A stretch of 64,000 nt of DNA from an uncultured Gammaproteobacteria bacterium (GTDB taxonomy: Bacteria > Pseudomonadota > Gammaproteobacteria > Berkiellales > Berkiellaceae), in assembly GCA_902826485.1 (NCBI GenBank), contig CADEEZ010000006.1, positions 104,540 through 168,539 of the forward strand, in the 5' to 3' direction. Of this stretch, positions 18,566-30,403 are shown piece by piece. The position numbers and the translations under genes are program-made. The notes under the pieces were generated by a model. The model saw only the letters and a list, made by a program, of their open reading frames with translations. It had not been told where the DNA came from and ran no database searches. Each line of letters begins with the position of its first letter. Within the stretch, counting starts at the first letter, position 1.

Positions 18566-18848
18566 TGGATTGCGCGTGTTGATAAAAGGTTTCTCCTTCG
18601 CGAATCATCCCTAAATCGGTACGAGCACGTTCTTCCAATGCCCCTAACCGTGTTTTGAGATCTTGTACTTCAGCTTCTAAGGTTTCATTGCGCTCTTGTA
18701 AAGCGTGTGCCATTTCAGTTTCTCTTTGTAACTCAGTTTTTAAGCGAGAAACTTGGCGAACGCCACCATCCCCCACCCATAATCTGAGTTGCAAAATAAT
18801 CAGTAAAAAAGTTAAAAAACCAATCACAAATTTTAAACGTGAAGTCAT
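18552..18848 (-). CDS. ftsB: cell division protein FtsB
   Basis: Small bitopic divisome protein, 98 residues, that forms the FtsQ-FtsB-FtsL complex and helps trigger septal peptidoglycan synthesis. It has an N-terminal membrane helix (about 4-22), then a leucine-type coiled coil (about 32-75) and the conserved tail ERARTDLGMIREGETFYQ. It starts 1 base after the eno stop, the classic eno-ftsB-ispD order. Confidence 0.93.
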   Translation of the reverse strand: MTSRLKFVIGFLTFLLIILQLRLWVGDGGVRQVSRLKTELQRETEMAHALQERNETLEAEVQDLKTRLGALEERARTDLGMIREGETFYQHAQSNDKS

Positions 18849-18849
18849 G

Positions 18850-20148
18850 CTATTTTAACCAAGTTTTAAAACTGTTTTTACCCGCATAAACATAATCATA
18901 TTGGCTTGCAATGCGCATTAATTGATTATATTTCGCTACTCTGTCTGTACGCGAAGGGGCACCTGTTTTAATTTGCCCACTGTTTACGCCTACACTCAAA
19001 TCTGCAATGGTGGTATCTTCTGTTTCACCTGAACGATGCGAAATAATCGCAGTATAACCATGATTGCGCGCTAATCGAATGGTTTCAATGGTTTCAGTCA
19101 CTGTGCCAATTTGATTTAATTTAATTAAGATACTATTGGCAACGCCTTGATCAACCCCTTTTTGAAGCAATTTTGTATTGGTCACAAATAAATCATCACC
19201 TACTAACTGTAGCTGATGACCCAATTGTTGGGTTAACGTTTTCCAACCAGCCCAATCTTGTTCGTGCATACCATCTTCTATGGTAATAATCGGAAAATTA
19301 TTAGCCCAATTTTGATATAAGGAAACTAATTCTGTGGAAGTTAATGACTTGTTTTCTGATGTAAGTTTATATAATTTTGCATCAGCATCATAAAATTCAC
19401 TTGCCGCAACATCGAGACCTAAATAGATATCTTGACCTGGTTTAAAGCCTGCTTTTTCGATGCTTTTAACGATGAATTCTAATGCAGCCTGATTTGAACT
19501 TAAATTAGGGGCAAAGCCCCCTTCATCGCCTACTGAGGTTGCCATATTATTCTGTTTTAGTTCAGCTTTGAGTGCATGAAATATTTCAGCACCATATCGA
19601 ATGGCTTCGGCCATATTAGGGGCTGAGAGCGGCAAAATCATAAATTCTTGAATATCAATATTATTATCAGCATGCGCGCCGCCATTAATAATATTCATCA
19701 TGGGCACTGGTAATTCATGGTGCTCAGCGCCATATAATGCGCCAAAATATTGAAATAAAGGCTGATTATTAATCTGGGCCATCGCTTTAGCAAATGCCAT
19801 GGATACGCCTAAAATAGCATTCGCACCCAATCTTGATTTATTTTCTGTGCCATCTAAAGCAAGCAAAAATTCATCGAGTTCAGCTTGGGTATCTAAAGGC
19901 TTATTTAAAACAGCTTCTGCAATATCTTGATTAATATTGTTTACGGCTTTAAGCACGCCTTTGCCGAGGTATCTTTTTTTATCGAGATCACGCAGTTCTA
20001 TTGCTTCAAAACTGCCGGTAGAGGCTCCTGAAGGGACTTGTGCACGCCCCGTGAAACCATTTACGGTCACTTCGGCTTCTACTGTGGGATTGCCACGTGA
20101 ATCTAAAATTTCTCTGGCTGAAATGCTGTTTATTATTGTTGTTATCAT
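18850..20148 (-). CDS. eno: enolase
   Basis: Glycolytic phosphopyruvate hydratase, 432 residues from ATG 20148. Family signatures SARQ-type start ([18 protein letters not shown]), [10 protein letters not shown] (catalytic Glu region), [11 protein letters not shown] (Mg Asp), [11 protein letters not shown] and [17 protein letters not shown] are all present. ATG 20148 overlaps the kdsA stop as ATGA and yields the standard N-terminus; an in-frame ATG at 20166 would add six residues that only re-read the end of kdsA. Confidence 0.98.
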   Translation of the reverse strand: MITTIINSISAREILDSRGNPTVEAEVTVNGFTGRAQVPSGASTGSFEAIELRDLDKKRYLGKGVLKAVNNINQDIAEAVLNKPLDTQAELDEFLLALDGTENKSRLGANAILGVSMAFAKAMAQINNQPLFQYFGALYGAEHHELPVPMMNIINGGAHADNNIDIQEFMILPLSAPNMAEAIRYGAEIFHALKAELKQNNMATSVGDEGGFAPNLSSNQAALEFIVKSIEKAGFKPGQDIYLGLDVAASEFYDADAKLYKLTSENKSLTSTELVSLYQNWANNFPIITIEDGMHEQDWAGWKTLTQQLGHQLQLVGDDLFVTNTKLLQKGVDQGVANSILIKLNQIGTVTETIETIRLARNHGYTAIISHRSGETEDTTIADLSVGVNSGQIKTGAPSRTDRVAKYNQLMRIASQYDYVYAGKNSFKTWLK

Positions 20149-20978
20149 AGTTGGTTTTCTATCCATGGTTGTTTTTTAACAAGATCATCAATCGCTTTTA
20201 ATTGTTCTAATAAACCTTGCATTAAGTGCATTGGCCATGAATTGGGGCCATCGCTTAATGCTTGATCAGGATTAGGATGCGTTTCTAAAAATAAACCTGA
20301 GATACCTGTTGCAACTGCTGCACGGGCTAAAATAGGGACAAATTCGCGCTGACCATCACTGGCATTACCCTTGCCGCCAGGCAATTGTACTGAATGTGTT
20401 GCATCAAATACCACAGGGCAATCAGTGTCTTGCATAATTTTTAAGGATCGCATATCAGAAACTAAATTATTATACCCAAAACTCACGCCACGTTCACACA
20501 CTAAAATATTAGGATTACCGGATAATTTTGCTTTATTGGTCACATTTTTCATATCCCAAGGGGCTAAAAATTGACCCTTTTTAATATTCACTGGCTTGTT
20601 TAAACTCGCCACTTTTTGAATAAAATTAGTTTGTCTACATAAAAAAGCGGGGGTTTGTAAAACGTCGACTACCGAAGCCACTTCTTCTAATGGGCTATCT
20701 TCATGAACGTCTGTTAACACAGATACGCCCACGTCTTTTTTTACTTTTTCTAATATACGTAACCCTTCTTCTATTCCTAAGCCTCTAAAGCTTGTATGCG
20801 AAGAACGGTTGGCTTTATCAAAAGAAGATTTATAAATAAAGGGGATGCCTAACTTAGAAGTGATTTCTTTTAAATAACCTGCTGTTTCTATTGCTAATGC
20901 TTCAGATTCGATTACACAGGGGCCAGCAATCACAAATAACGGTTTGTCTAAACCTACTTCAAATCCACATATTTTCAT
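20145..20978 (-). CDS. kdsA: 3-deoxy-D-manno-octulosonate 8-phosphate synthase
   Basis: Condenses phosphoenolpyruvate and arabinose 5-phosphate to KDO-8-phosphate for lipopolysaccharide, so the organism is expected to make a KDO-containing envelope. 277 residues with [30 protein letters not shown] and [18 protein letters not shown]. The N-terminal block is [10 protein letters not shown] with Cys21; the E. coli metal-independent enzyme has Asn at this point, so the metal-dependent class is likely. Gap to pyrG is 2 bases. Confidence 0.97.
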   Translation of the reverse strand: MKICGFEVGLDKPLFVIAGPCVIESEALAIETAGYLKEITSKLGIPFIYKSSFDKANRSSHTSFRGLGIEEGLRILEKVKKDVGVSVLTDVHEDSPLEEVASVVDVLQTPAFLCRQTNFIQKVASLNKPVNIKKGQFLAPWDMKNVTNKAKLSGNPNILVCERGVSFGYNNLVSDMRSLKIMQDTDCPVVFDATHSVQLPGGKGNASDGQREFVPILARAAVATGISGLFLETHPNPDQALSDGPNSWPMHLMQGLLEQLKAIDDLVKKQPWIENQL

Positions 20979-20980
20979 GA

Positions 20981-22768
<1,788 letters not shown>

Positions 22769-22844
22769 TTAATCTAAAAGACAAACACTTTTATATTTAG
22801 CTAACTATGTGTGGTGTTTTTTAAATTTGTTTGTATATGCACGA

Positions 22845-25610
22845 TTAATTTAATTTTTTTGTCGTATGACTAATTTCTTCTGCCTCTACACCAATTATAT
22901 TTTTAATTTTCGAGTGTAGGCTTTTTGACTTCGAAAGCAATATGGGTTCAGGTGTATCTTTTAAAACACGACTTTCTTGAACTTCTTTAAATTTATTTTC
23001 TAGCATTTCTCTTTTAGAGGGATCTCCAATAAAATCCAGTGCCTGAACCCCTTCTGGATTTTTAGCATAGAGATTAGCGCCCAGTTCAATCAGAATTAAT
23101 GCCTCATCAAAAAGTTCTCTTTCGCAAGCATGCATTAAGACGGTTTTACCTGCATTATCTTGGATATTCAGATCAGCACCTTTGTCGATTAATTTGAGTG
23201 CGACATCTTTGTCAAAAGTTTCACATCTAATGGCAAATATTAGAACCGTATTACCCTCATCATTTTTGACCGTAACGTCTGAGCCCTTTTCAATTAATCG
23301 AAAGATTATTTCTTTATCTAACTCTGCATATCCAATAGCATGCATCAGAACACTCATGCCAGTATTATCTTTAGCATTGATATTAACCTCTTCATCAATT
23401 AACTGAAGTATCACGTCTTTTTTAAAAATGTAGTAATTTTGTACCGCATACATCAATGCGCTCATATTCTCGCTCGGTGCAATCTTGTTTATCAAAAAAA
23501 CAACGAAATCCGCGTCTTTAGTATCTGCTGCGTAACGTAATAAAAGCCCCCTGTACTCAGATAAGTTTGTATCTATCTCTGCACCATTTTTAATCAGTAA
23601 CAATGCAATTTCCATGTCTCCCTTTTCAATGGCGTACATTAATGCTGTTTTATTTTCATTATCTTTGGCATTTACATCCGCGCCTCCTTCAATTAATTTT
23701 ACACATAGATCATCATTACTGAGCTCTACGGTGTGAATTAATGCTGTTTTACCTTCATTATTTTGGGCATTCATTACTTCAGTATATTTTTCCATTAAGT
23801 TTATCGCCCTATCAAAATCACCTAAAGCAATCAGATATCCTATCACCGTAAAACCAGAATCATTTTTGGTCTTTATATCCGCTCCTTTTTCAACTAACTT
23901 AAGCGCTACTTCTTTATCCAAATTGTCATTTTGAATTACATGTAATAGAAAGGTGTCGCCATTTTTATCTTTGGCATTTACATCCACTCCTTTTTCAATA
24001 AGATCTAAACAGAGCTTAGCGTCATTAAGCTTATTAGCCATCATGAATGCAATATTATGATAATTATTTTCAACGGTATACATCAATGCTGTTTTGTTTT
24101 CATTATTTTTAGCATTCATTATTTCAATATATTTTTCGATTAGGGTTTGAGCAGTTTCAAAATCTCCTAAAGCACTAAGATAGCCTATTGCAGTAAAACC
24201 ACAATCATTTTTTTCGTTTAGATTAGCTCCTTTTTCTATTAGTTTATACGACACTTCTTTATCCAAGTTGTAATTTTGAACGGCGTGTAATAGAACACTA
24301 TAGCCTTTTTTATCTTGGGTGTTTACATCCGCACCCTGTTCAATTAATTCATCCATCACATCTAAATGATTGTTTTGAATAGCATACAGTAAAGCGGTGT
24401 TACCCTCATTATCTTGAGCATTAACATGATTATTTTTTTCAATAAGCTTTAAACATAGATTCATATTACCCAGCTCGGCAGCGATCATTAAAGGTGTTTT
24501 GACATCATTATTTTTATTATTTGTTATTTTGGTATATTCTTCTACTAATTTTAAAGCCATATCAACATATCCTAAAGCAGCCGCTAACGTTACAGCAGTA
24601 AAACCATCTTCATCTTGAAGCCTTATATCCGCTCCTTCTTTCACTAGTGTAATACCCACATTTGAATGATTGAATAAAGCAGCTTTCATCAGCATCGTCA
24701 TTCCTTTTGTATCATGTTCATTTACATTGGCGCCTTTTTCAATCAATTTTTGTACTAGATCTGCTCTCCCATTTTTAACAGCCTGCAATAAAATGCTCGA
24801 GCCTTCTACTGTTCTAAATTTATTTTCCTCTAATGAAAACTCAATCAGTTTTTCTGTATCAGGATAATTAAATAAATTTTTATTATTTCTTACATCTGCA
24901 ACAGAAATCTCAAATTGTACATTGAGCTCTTCATCATCTGCCTTTAACCCTTTTAAAATTTTCGGCTCTAAATCTTTCAATGATTGAGTTGCCACTGATC
25001 CTTTCTTTGCATTAGGATTAAAAAAATGATAAGTATTACCATCATAAAATATTGATACGGCATGTTTATCCCTACCTAGCGATATTATTTTATTAGGAGG
25101 TATCAAAGTATTTAATATATTGACAACTTCATTTTTCGGTACAATAAAGGGCATATAAAATTCTTCAATGAAGGCATCTGGTGCATTTTCATTAATATTT
25201 TCGGCCAGATTGATAATTTTTCCATAATCCACCTGATTTACACCTTCAATCAACCTTGCAATGCTTTGTCCAAACATAATATTATTATAATATTTTATTA
25301 CTTTTAAATATTTTTCATGATCTTGTTTAATCTCACCAGGCACAGCATCCATATTCTTTTTATAATAATCCTTCATGTATTTTTCATGATGCTCTTCTAT
25401 TTTTTCTAAATCTAAATTTGGATCAACAATCATGTCTCTCATTTCATTGTATTCTTTAGATTTTCCATCATACATATAAAGCGACCACATTAATGAATCG
25501 CCATTGCAAAACCCTCCCGCATCGATTTCAGGACGTGATTTCTTGCGATTTAATTTATTAATGACTTCAATTCGCACACTTTGAGAAACATCTGTCGCAT
25601 CAATGTCCAT
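22845..25610 (-). CDS. ankyrin-repeat protein with N-terminal papain-like (YopT/C58-like) domain
   Basis: 921 residues from ATG 25610, which has GAGAA six bases upstream; a longer frame uses only a TTG at 25664. Residues about 20-240 hold a putative cysteine-protease domain: GGFCNGDSLMW (Cys35), DKHAVSIFYDG (His183) and YHFFNPN (Asn198). About 18 ankyrin repeats follow (265-870), some arranged as longer duplicated units. The C-terminus is acidic then basic (VEAEEISHTTKKLN), like an E-block secretion tail. It shares its N-domain with the genes at 34184 and 51096. Effector role is inferred. Confidence 0.82.
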   Translation of the reverse strand: MDIDATDVSQSVRIEVINKLNRKKSRPEIDAGGFCNGDSLMWSLYMYDGKSKEYNEMRDMIVDPNLDLEKIEEHHEKYMKDYYKKNMDAVPGEIKQDHEKYLKVIKYYNNIMFGQSIARLIEGVNQVDYGKIINLAENINENAPDAFIEEFYMPFIVPKNEVVNILNTLIPPNKIISLGRDKHAVSIFYDGNTYHFFNPNAKKGSVATQSLKDLEPKILKGLKADDEELNVQFEISVADVRNNKNLFNYPDTEKLIEFSLEENKFRTVEGSSILLQAVKNGRADLVQKLIEKGANVNEHDTKGMTMLMKAALFNHSNVGITLVKEGADIRLQDEDGFTAVTLAAALGYVDMALKLVEEYTKITNNKNNDVKTPLMIAAELGNMNLCLKLIEKNNHVNAQDNEGNTALLYAIQNNHLDVMDELIEQGADVNTQDKKGYSVLLHAVQNYNLDKEVSYKLIEKGANLNEKNDCGFTAIGYLSALGDFETAQTLIEKYIEIMNAKNNENKTALMYTVENNYHNIAFMMANKLNDAKLCLDLIEKGVDVNAKDKNGDTFLLHVIQNDNLDKEVALKLVEKGADIKTKNDSGFTVIGYLIALGDFDRAINLMEKYTEVMNAQNNEGKTALIHTVELSNDDLCVKLIEGGADVNAKDNENKTALMYAIEKGDMEIALLLIKNGAEIDTNLSEYRGLLLRYAADTKDADFVVFLINKIAPSENMSALMYAVQNYYIFKKDVILQLIDEEVNINAKDNTGMSVLMHAIGYAELDKEIIFRLIEKGSDVTVKNDEGNTVLIFAIRCETFDKDVALKLIDKGADLNIQDNAGKTVLMHACERELFDEALILIELGANLYAKNPEGVQALDFIGDPSKREMLENKFKEVQESRVLKDTPEPILLSKSKSLHSKIKNIIGVEAEEISHTTKKLN

Positions 25611-25808
25611 GTCATATTCTCTGTTTTTTGATAAAAATTCTTTAAGTACGAAATATTGGAACAAAAAAATGGCTCATTTGTTCCTTAAATAATGCAATTA
25701 CACTAATTTAAATCTTAAAACAGACAAGGAATGTTGTTTTATTAACTAACTAATGAGGTATAATTTATATCAGAAGCCCATAAATCATAGCGAATAGAGG
25801 TACTTTTT

Positions 25809-26114
25809 ATGACATCTACACCTGAAACACCCAACCCTAAGCCTAAAGGTGGGTTTATGGGCATGCTGGATAAAGTAAAAGATGCTGTTTCTAATGCCAT
25901 GCCTAGTGATGCAGCCATGGATGAATTTAAACAAAAAGTTAAAACACAAGCTGGCGCACTAAGTGATAATATCTCTGAAAATATTAAGAAAATTGATGTA
26001 GATAAAATTAGTGATAAAATTAAAGGGTCTGTTAAATCGGTAACCGGTCAGGCTGAAAACACTAAACCTGAAGACAATAAACCGGTGGATGATAAACAAG
26101 ACGATCCCAAATAA
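25809..26114 (+). CDS. small unknown lysine/aspartate-rich protein
   Basis: 101 residues, soluble and low-complexity. A short helical part (MGMLDKVKDAVSNAMPSDAAMDEFKQKVKTQAG region) is followed by amphipathic repeats (NISENIKKIDVDKISDKIKGSVKSV) and a charged disordered tail (DNKPVDDKQDDPK). The ribosome site GAGG-TACTTTTT-ATG is good, and an almost identical leader (GAGGTACTTT) precedes the gene at 36247. No family recognised. Divergent from the ankyrin gene before it. Confidence 0.65.
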   Translation: MTSTPETPNPKPKGGFMGMLDKVKDAVSNAMPSDAAMDEFKQKVKTQAGALSDNISENIKKIDVDKISDKIKGSVKSVTGQAENTKPEDNKPVDDKQDDPK

Positions 26115-26281
26115 ATAAAAATCACAAAGCCTCCTTTGGTGCCGTATATATATAACAAATCCGGCACCCAGCCTCTTTAACAAATATGAGTTAGCCAAAT
26201 AATCTATTTGTACTAGTTTATTGCTTTTTTATCTAAAAAAGATAGAATAATGACTCACTAGTATAAATTATTGTAAAAACC

Positions 26282-26863
26282 ATGAAAAATTCAGTAGAAA
26301 TGCAGAAAAGTACGGCTAAATTAGAGCAAGCTTTACATGAGGCCGCTAAAACAGGCAATTTAGAAGCCATTAAGCTCTGCTACAAGCTGCATAAACATGA
26401 TTTTGATGCAAAACTATTCAGTACAGCTGCTTCTTTAGCAATATTAAACAAACACTTTATTTGTGTTAAATATTTGATTGATCTTGGTTGGCATACTTTT
26501 TCTACTGAAGATAAATGTGTCGTGCTCAAAATGGCAGCCTTAACAGCTTCTGAAAATTCTTATTTCCCTGAAACTGTTAGAGAGAATACAAAATCGCTTG
26601 CCTTTTTTCTAAAAAAATATAAACCGACTTTTCCAGAAGGAACCTTTCGTCAGTTAAAAAAAGACTTTAATAAAGCTTTTGAAAATTTACAAAGCCCGTA
26701 TGCTCAAAAAACAAATGACAGTTTTTTGCCTATGTTTAAAAGTGCCAAAAAAACGGCTGTAAAACCAGAGAGTGTTGTTGTCAAAAAACCATTGGCGTTG
26801 GTGAATCTCTTAGAGGACGACGTTAAGCCCTCATTTTATATAACCCGAAAAAAAATTAGCTGA
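26282..26863 (+). CDS. small ankyrin-like unknown protein
   Basis: 193 residues. The first 85 residues carry about two ankyrin-like helical pairs (ALHEAAKTGNLEAIKLCYKL; SLAILNKHFICVKYLIDLGW). The rest is helical and lysine-rich, ending NLLEDDVKPSFYITRKKIS, an acidic patch then a basic tail. No strong ribosome site lies before ATG 26282; ATG 26300 is an alternative. Convergent with and overlapping the rlmA stop by 8 bases. Function unknown; possibly a small effector. Confidence 0.62.
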   Translation: MKNSVEMQKSTAKLEQALHEAAKTGNLEAIKLCYKLHKHDFDAKLFSTAASLAILNKHFICVKYLIDLGWHTFSTEDKCVVLKMAALTASENSYFPETVRENTKSLAFFLKKYKPTFPEGTFRQLKKDFNKAFENLQSPYAQKTNDSFLPMFKSAKKTAVKPESVVVKKPLALVNLLEDDVKPSFYITRKKIS

Positions 26864-27728
26864 GTTTTGATTGTTTATGCTGAAAGATCCATATATTAAT
26901 ATCTATCGTAACAGTAAGCTCATTTAAAGAAAGTAGCTCCATTTTTTTAGTTAAATTAGATTTCCAATAAAATGGGGTCATCTTTAACAAATTTTCTATT
27001 TCATTTTTAGAGGTAAGATGAATAGATGAGCGTACAGGCACAGTGTCTACCAACTCAAAAAAACCGTTCATTTTTTGCAATATCTTTTCAGAATCACTCT
27101 CTTTCACTTGCTCAAAAAGTAGCTTGCGGAGTTCTAAAAGATGAGACGACGCTGGCGTAATGACAAAAATCCTGCCATTAGGGGCTAATATGCGTTTTAC
27201 TTCTTCAGGGTAAATAGGTGCAAAAACTGAAAGAAGTATATCTACAGACTGTGGCGCAAAAGGAAGTGTCTTCGTACTGCCAACCAACCAAGAAATGGTT
27301 TTATCATATTGACTTGCGCTATGAATCGCTTCTTTTGATATGTCGATTCCCCAGTATTCTGCTAGACATTCATTTAAACTAAGATATTTTTTTAAAGCAG
27401 AAAGATAATATCCAACACCGCAGCCCAGATCAGCAATATGTAAATGATGATTATGTGTTTTCAGGCTAATTATTTTAGAAATGACCGTATTAAGCGCCTC
27501 AGAAATACTAAGATAATAATCTTGTTTTAAAAAAGCTAATCGACTGGCGACCATTTCTTTATTATCACCGGGTTGAAGTGTTTTTTTTTGATTAGCAAGT
27601 AGTAAATTTACATAGCCCTGTTTGGCTTTATCAAATGCATGGTTATTCAAGCAACTGTAAGATTTATTGTATTGATTAAGCGGATTTGCACATACAGGAC
27701 AAATCAATATCACCCTGTTATCTAACAT
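26856..27728 (-). CDS. rlmA: 23S rRNA (guanine-N1)-methyltransferase, RlmA type
   Basis: SAM-dependent methyltransferase of 290 residues that modifies G745-type positions in helix 35 of 23S rRNA. The N-terminal zinc finger ICPVCANPL...YSCLNNHAFD (CxxC...C...H) and KQGYVNLLL are diagnostic, with the SAM motif HIADLGCGVGYYL at about 98-110 and LLSVFAPIYPEEVKRIL. Overlaps the tilS stop by 11 bases, so it is the last gene of accA-tilS-rlmA. Confidence 0.88.
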   Translation of the reverse strand: MLDNRVILICPVCANPLNQYNKSYSCLNNHAFDKAKQGYVNLLLANQKKTLQPGDNKEMVASRLAFLKQDYYLSISEALNTVISKIISLKTHNHHLHIADLGCGVGYYLSALKKYLSLNECLAEYWGIDISKEAIHSASQYDKTISWLVGSTKTLPFAPQSVDILLSVFAPIYPEEVKRILAPNGRIFVITPASSHLLELRKLLFEQVKESDSEKILQKMNGFFELVDTVPVRSSIHLTSKNEIENLLKMTPFYWKSNLTKKMELLSLNELTVTIDINIWIFQHKQSKLS

Positions 27729-29091
27729 GATTACATTCCCAATATCCTTCTACACCTACTAAATATTTTTCTTGATAAAAATAAAGGGCAATGCTTTCTC
27801 TCTCCCAAGGCGGCACCCCTAGGTTTTGTAAAAACTTTTTTAGCGACACTGAGTGTGCTTTATTCAAAAAATAGATTTTTTGACCTAGGACTCTATATTT
27901 AACTTGAATATTATTTTCATACATCAGACTAGACAAGTCTAAATTATTGTTATTTGTGATATCTTGTTTTTTATTTAAGAAAATTTTATTTTGATATTTT
28001 CTTAAAATATATTGATGATTATCCCCCCAGCTGATCTCAGGGATTTTATCTTGTTTGGCCGTGCGAAGCTGATGTAAAATCTGAGCCAGTTTTTTTTCCG
28101 AAGGGGATTTATATTCATGATTTTCAAGCCAAGAACGAATTAAATTAATCTGGATAAAATCCGGATAGTTTATAAATAATTTAAAATCCAAGCAAATATA
28201 ATTCGAAACATGACTTGTTTCAATTTTAAGCAATTCTTGAGCAATAAAATAATCTAAAGCTTGCTGTTGCTGTCGATAATGTTTCGCTCCTCTGGCAATC
28301 GCCTGATTCACATCACCGAATCTAGTTGATAACTCAGGAAAAATATTTTGCCTTAAGAAATTACGATCATAATCTACTAAATTATTGCTAGGATCTAGAA
28401 TATAATCTAAATGATTTTTATCCGCATAATTTAAAATTTCTTGTTTTGAAACGGATAAGAGCGGTCTATAAATCATTCGATTTTGATAATGGTATAAATT
28501 AGCCATACCAGACAAGCCTTTAGGGCCTGCCCCTTTTAATAACCTAAATAATACCGTTTCGGCTTGATCATCTAAATGATGTGCCAATAATAAAATATCT
28601 AATTTGGGCCGAACATGTTTAAAAAATAAGTGATAACGGTGCGTTCGGGCAAAATTTTCAATGCTCTCCCCTGCTTGAGGTTTGGCAATGATTTTTTCAC
28701 TAATGTAATTTATTTGATATTTTTCACATACGTTTTGGCAAAAAATTTGCCAATGATTATTAGCTTCTGGCTGTAATTGGTGATTGATATAAATAGCCGA
28801 AAGTTTAGATAAATCTAATTTATTTTTTTTGAATATTTGATAAGTTAGATCTAATAAAACAACAGAATCTAGCCCACCGCTTAGGCCGATGTAAATCTGG
28901 GCGGAATTGTTCAGTGCTTGTTGGAGGGTGGATTGAAAATTTAGGTTGTGTACAAAACAACCCCCCGCCTTATTCGCTTCGCTCATAAGTCGGCCAATTT
29001 TTCCCCAAAGTAAATTTTCACAATCTGTCATTTGTGAACGTAATTCACGAGAGTAAGGTTTTAAAATTTTACTGTAAAGTAAGTTAGGCAT
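27718..29091 (-). CDS. tilS: tRNA(Ile)-lysidine synthase with a foreign N-terminal extension
   Basis: Converts C34 of the CAU tRNA-Ile to lysidine, an essential step in reading AUA. PP-loop motif IGLSGGLDSVVLL lies at 69-81, about 50 residues further in than usual. LLAHHLDDQAETVLFRLLKGAG and RPLLSVSKQEI are typical. Residues 1-30 (SKILKPYSRELRSQMTDCENLLWGKI) resemble the start of DUF559 endonuclease-like proteins, and RLMSEANKAGG is translated from a repeat copy. The native start was probably lost to an insertion; the ATG at 29091 has a weak AAGAAGAA ribosome site. An internal start near residue 36 is also possible. Confidence 0.9.
   Translation of the reverse strand: MPNLLYSKILKPYSRELRSQMTDCENLLWGKIGRLMSEANKAGGCFVHNLNFQSTLQQALNNSAQIYIGLSGGLDSVVLLDLTYQIFKKNKLDLSKLSAIYINHQLQPEANNHWQIFCQNVCEKYQINYISEKIIAKPQAGESIENFARTHRYHLFFKHVRPKLDILLLAHHLDDQAETVLFRLLKGAGPKGLSGMANLYHYQNRMIYRPLLSVSKQEILNYADKNHLDYILDPSNNLVDYDRNFLRQNIFPELSTRFGDVNQAIARGAKHYRQQQQALDYFIAQELLKIETSHVSNYICLDFKLFINYPDFIQINLIRSWLENHEYKSPSEKKLAQILHQLRTAKQDKIPEISWGDNHQYILRKYQNKIFLNKKQDITNNNNLDLSSLMYENNIQVKYRVLGQKIYFLNKAHSVSLKKFLQNLGVPPWERESIALYFYQEKYLVGVEGYWECNHVR
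28961..28995 (-). repeat. inverted repeat copy 1, inside tilS
   Basis: 35-base sequence that reads GGCCGACTTATGAGCGAAGC then GAATAAGGCGGGGGG on the minus strand. It encodes RLMSEANKAGG in tilS and matches the copy at 29127-29165 in the opposite orientation with a few changes and one 4-base insertion. Confidence 0.75.
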
Positions 29092-29109
29092 AAATTACTA
29101 TTCTTCTTT

Positions 29110-29130
29110 GGCCCCCTTTGATAGGGGGCC
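29110..29130. terminator. GC-rich hairpin between accA and tilS
   Basis: GGCCCCCT and AGGGGGCC form a perfect 8-bp stem around TTGAT. No U-run follows on either strand, so it may slow rather than end transcription, or simply be part of the inserted repeat. Confidence 0.45.
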
Positions 29131-29165
29131 GACTAATGAGCAAAGTGAATAAGGCAGGCGGGGGG
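29127..29165 (+). repeat. inverted repeat copy 2, between accA and tilS
   Basis: 39 bases on the plus strand, GGCCGACTAATGAGCAAAGT then GAATAAGGCAGGCGGGGGG, the inverted partner of 28961-28995. Together they bracket about 130 bases coding for the DUF559-like start of tilS. Its first bases also belong to the hairpin at 29110-29130. Confidence 0.75.
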
Positions 29166-29176
29166 ATGTCTGCGCT

Positions 29177-30124
29177 CTAATCCCCAACTTTCATCAAGCG
29201 TTCATAACGCTTATCTAATAACTGAGCCAAACTTAATTTTTTAAGACCCGTTAATTTTTCCATGAGATAATATTTAAGGGTCATGGCCATTTTATCGACA
29301 TCACGATGCGCCCCCCCCAAAGGCTCAGGGATAATGCCATCAATTAAGCCTAATTTTAATAATCTTTCGGCGGTAATCCCCATCATATCAGCAGCTTCTT
29401 CTTTACGTTCAGCACTCTTAAATAAAATCGTCGCACACCCTTCAGGTGAAATGGTTGCATAATAACTATATTGCAACATCGCAACATGATCGCCTACGCC
29501 CATCCCTAAAGCACCGCCTGAACACCCCTCACCCGTGATAATACAAATAATCGGGGTTTTTAAGCCAGCCATCACCAATAGATTACGGGCAATCGCTTCA
29601 CTTTGGCCACGCGCTTCGGCTTCAATACCAGGATATGCCCCTGGGGTATCGATAAGAGTAATAACCGGCAATTTAAATTTCTCAGCCAACTCCATGAGTC
29701 GTTTAGCTCGGCGATAGCCTTCTGGGTGTAACATGCCAAAATTACGCTTAAGCTTTTCTTTCGTGTCTCTGCCCTTCTGTTGGCCAATAACCATCACAGG
29801 CTGGCCATCAAGGCGTGCTACGCCGCCTACAACCGCTTTATCATCAGCATAAGCCCTATCACCATGGAGTTCATCAAAATTAGTGAATATGCGCGTAATA
29901 TAATCTAAAGCGTATGGCCTAAGTGGGTGTCGAGCTAATTGGGCCACTTGCCAGGCTGATAAGTTTTTAAACACTTTTGAGGTCAAATCAGCGCTTTTGG
30001 ATTGTAAACGAGAAATTTCATCGCTAATATTAATTTCAGTGTCTGTACTAACTAACCTAAGCTCCTCAATTTTTGTTTCAAGTTCTGCAATAGGTTGTTC
30101 AAATTCTAGATAATTAGGATTCAT
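29177..30124 (-). CDS. accA: acetyl-CoA carboxylase carboxyltransferase subunit alpha
   Basis: Transfers carboxyl from biotin to acetyl-CoA, the committed step of fatty acid synthesis, together with AccD. 315 residues, standard length. [54 protein letters not shown] region and [17 protein letters not shown] are conserved crotonase-fold blocks. In E. coli accA follows dnaE; here it is elsewhere and leads tilS and rlmA. Confidence 0.97.
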   Translation of the reverse strand: MNPNYLEFEQPIAELETKIEELRLVSTDTEINISDEISRLQSKSADLTSKVFKNLSAWQVAQLARHPLRPYALDYITRIFTNFDELHGDRAYADDKAVVGGVARLDGQPVMVIGQQKGRDTKEKLKRNFGMLHPEGYRRAKRLMELAEKFKLPVITLIDTPGAYPGIEAEARGQSEAIARNLLVMAGLKTPIICIITGEGCSGGALGMGVGDHVAMLQYSYYATISPEGCATILFKSAERKEEAADMMGITAERLLKLGLIDGIIPEPLGGAHRDVDKMAMTLKYYLMEKLTGLKKLSLAQLLDKRYERLMKVGD

Positions 30125-30264
30125 AGTTAGCGTCTTATGCCTTTATTCCAATTAATTTGGCGGAGATTATATCACTAAACTAAATATTTCAATGCCAAGT
30201 TATATAGCATTTTGTTAGTTAAATATGTCAAATCTGTATCTTTATTCAGGGCAAAATTACTTCA

Positions 30265-30293
30265 CTGGCAAGATTGAAGATCTTAACTATACT
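30265..30293 (+). promoter_or_regulatory. candidate promoter of the buf operon
   Basis: CTGGCA (30265-30270), a 17-base spacer and TATACT (30288-30293) lie about 110 bases before bufA. A 12-base palindrome AACATATATGTT at 30362-30373 lies in the leader between promoter and gene and could bind a regulator. No regulator gene is adjacent. Confidence 0.35.
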
Positions 30294-30403
30294 AAGGCAG
30301 TTGCTCCACATTCACTAAAATCATTTATGTTATAGGTGATAGATGTGAAGTGTACGCTGTCAACATATATGTTAACAATCTAATTGAGATTAGGAGTCTA
30401 AAT

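Noticed and set aside
30350..30403. Longer N-terminus for BufA
   Set aside because: Adds 18 residues before the export segment with no ribosome site; ATG 30404 has AGGAG.
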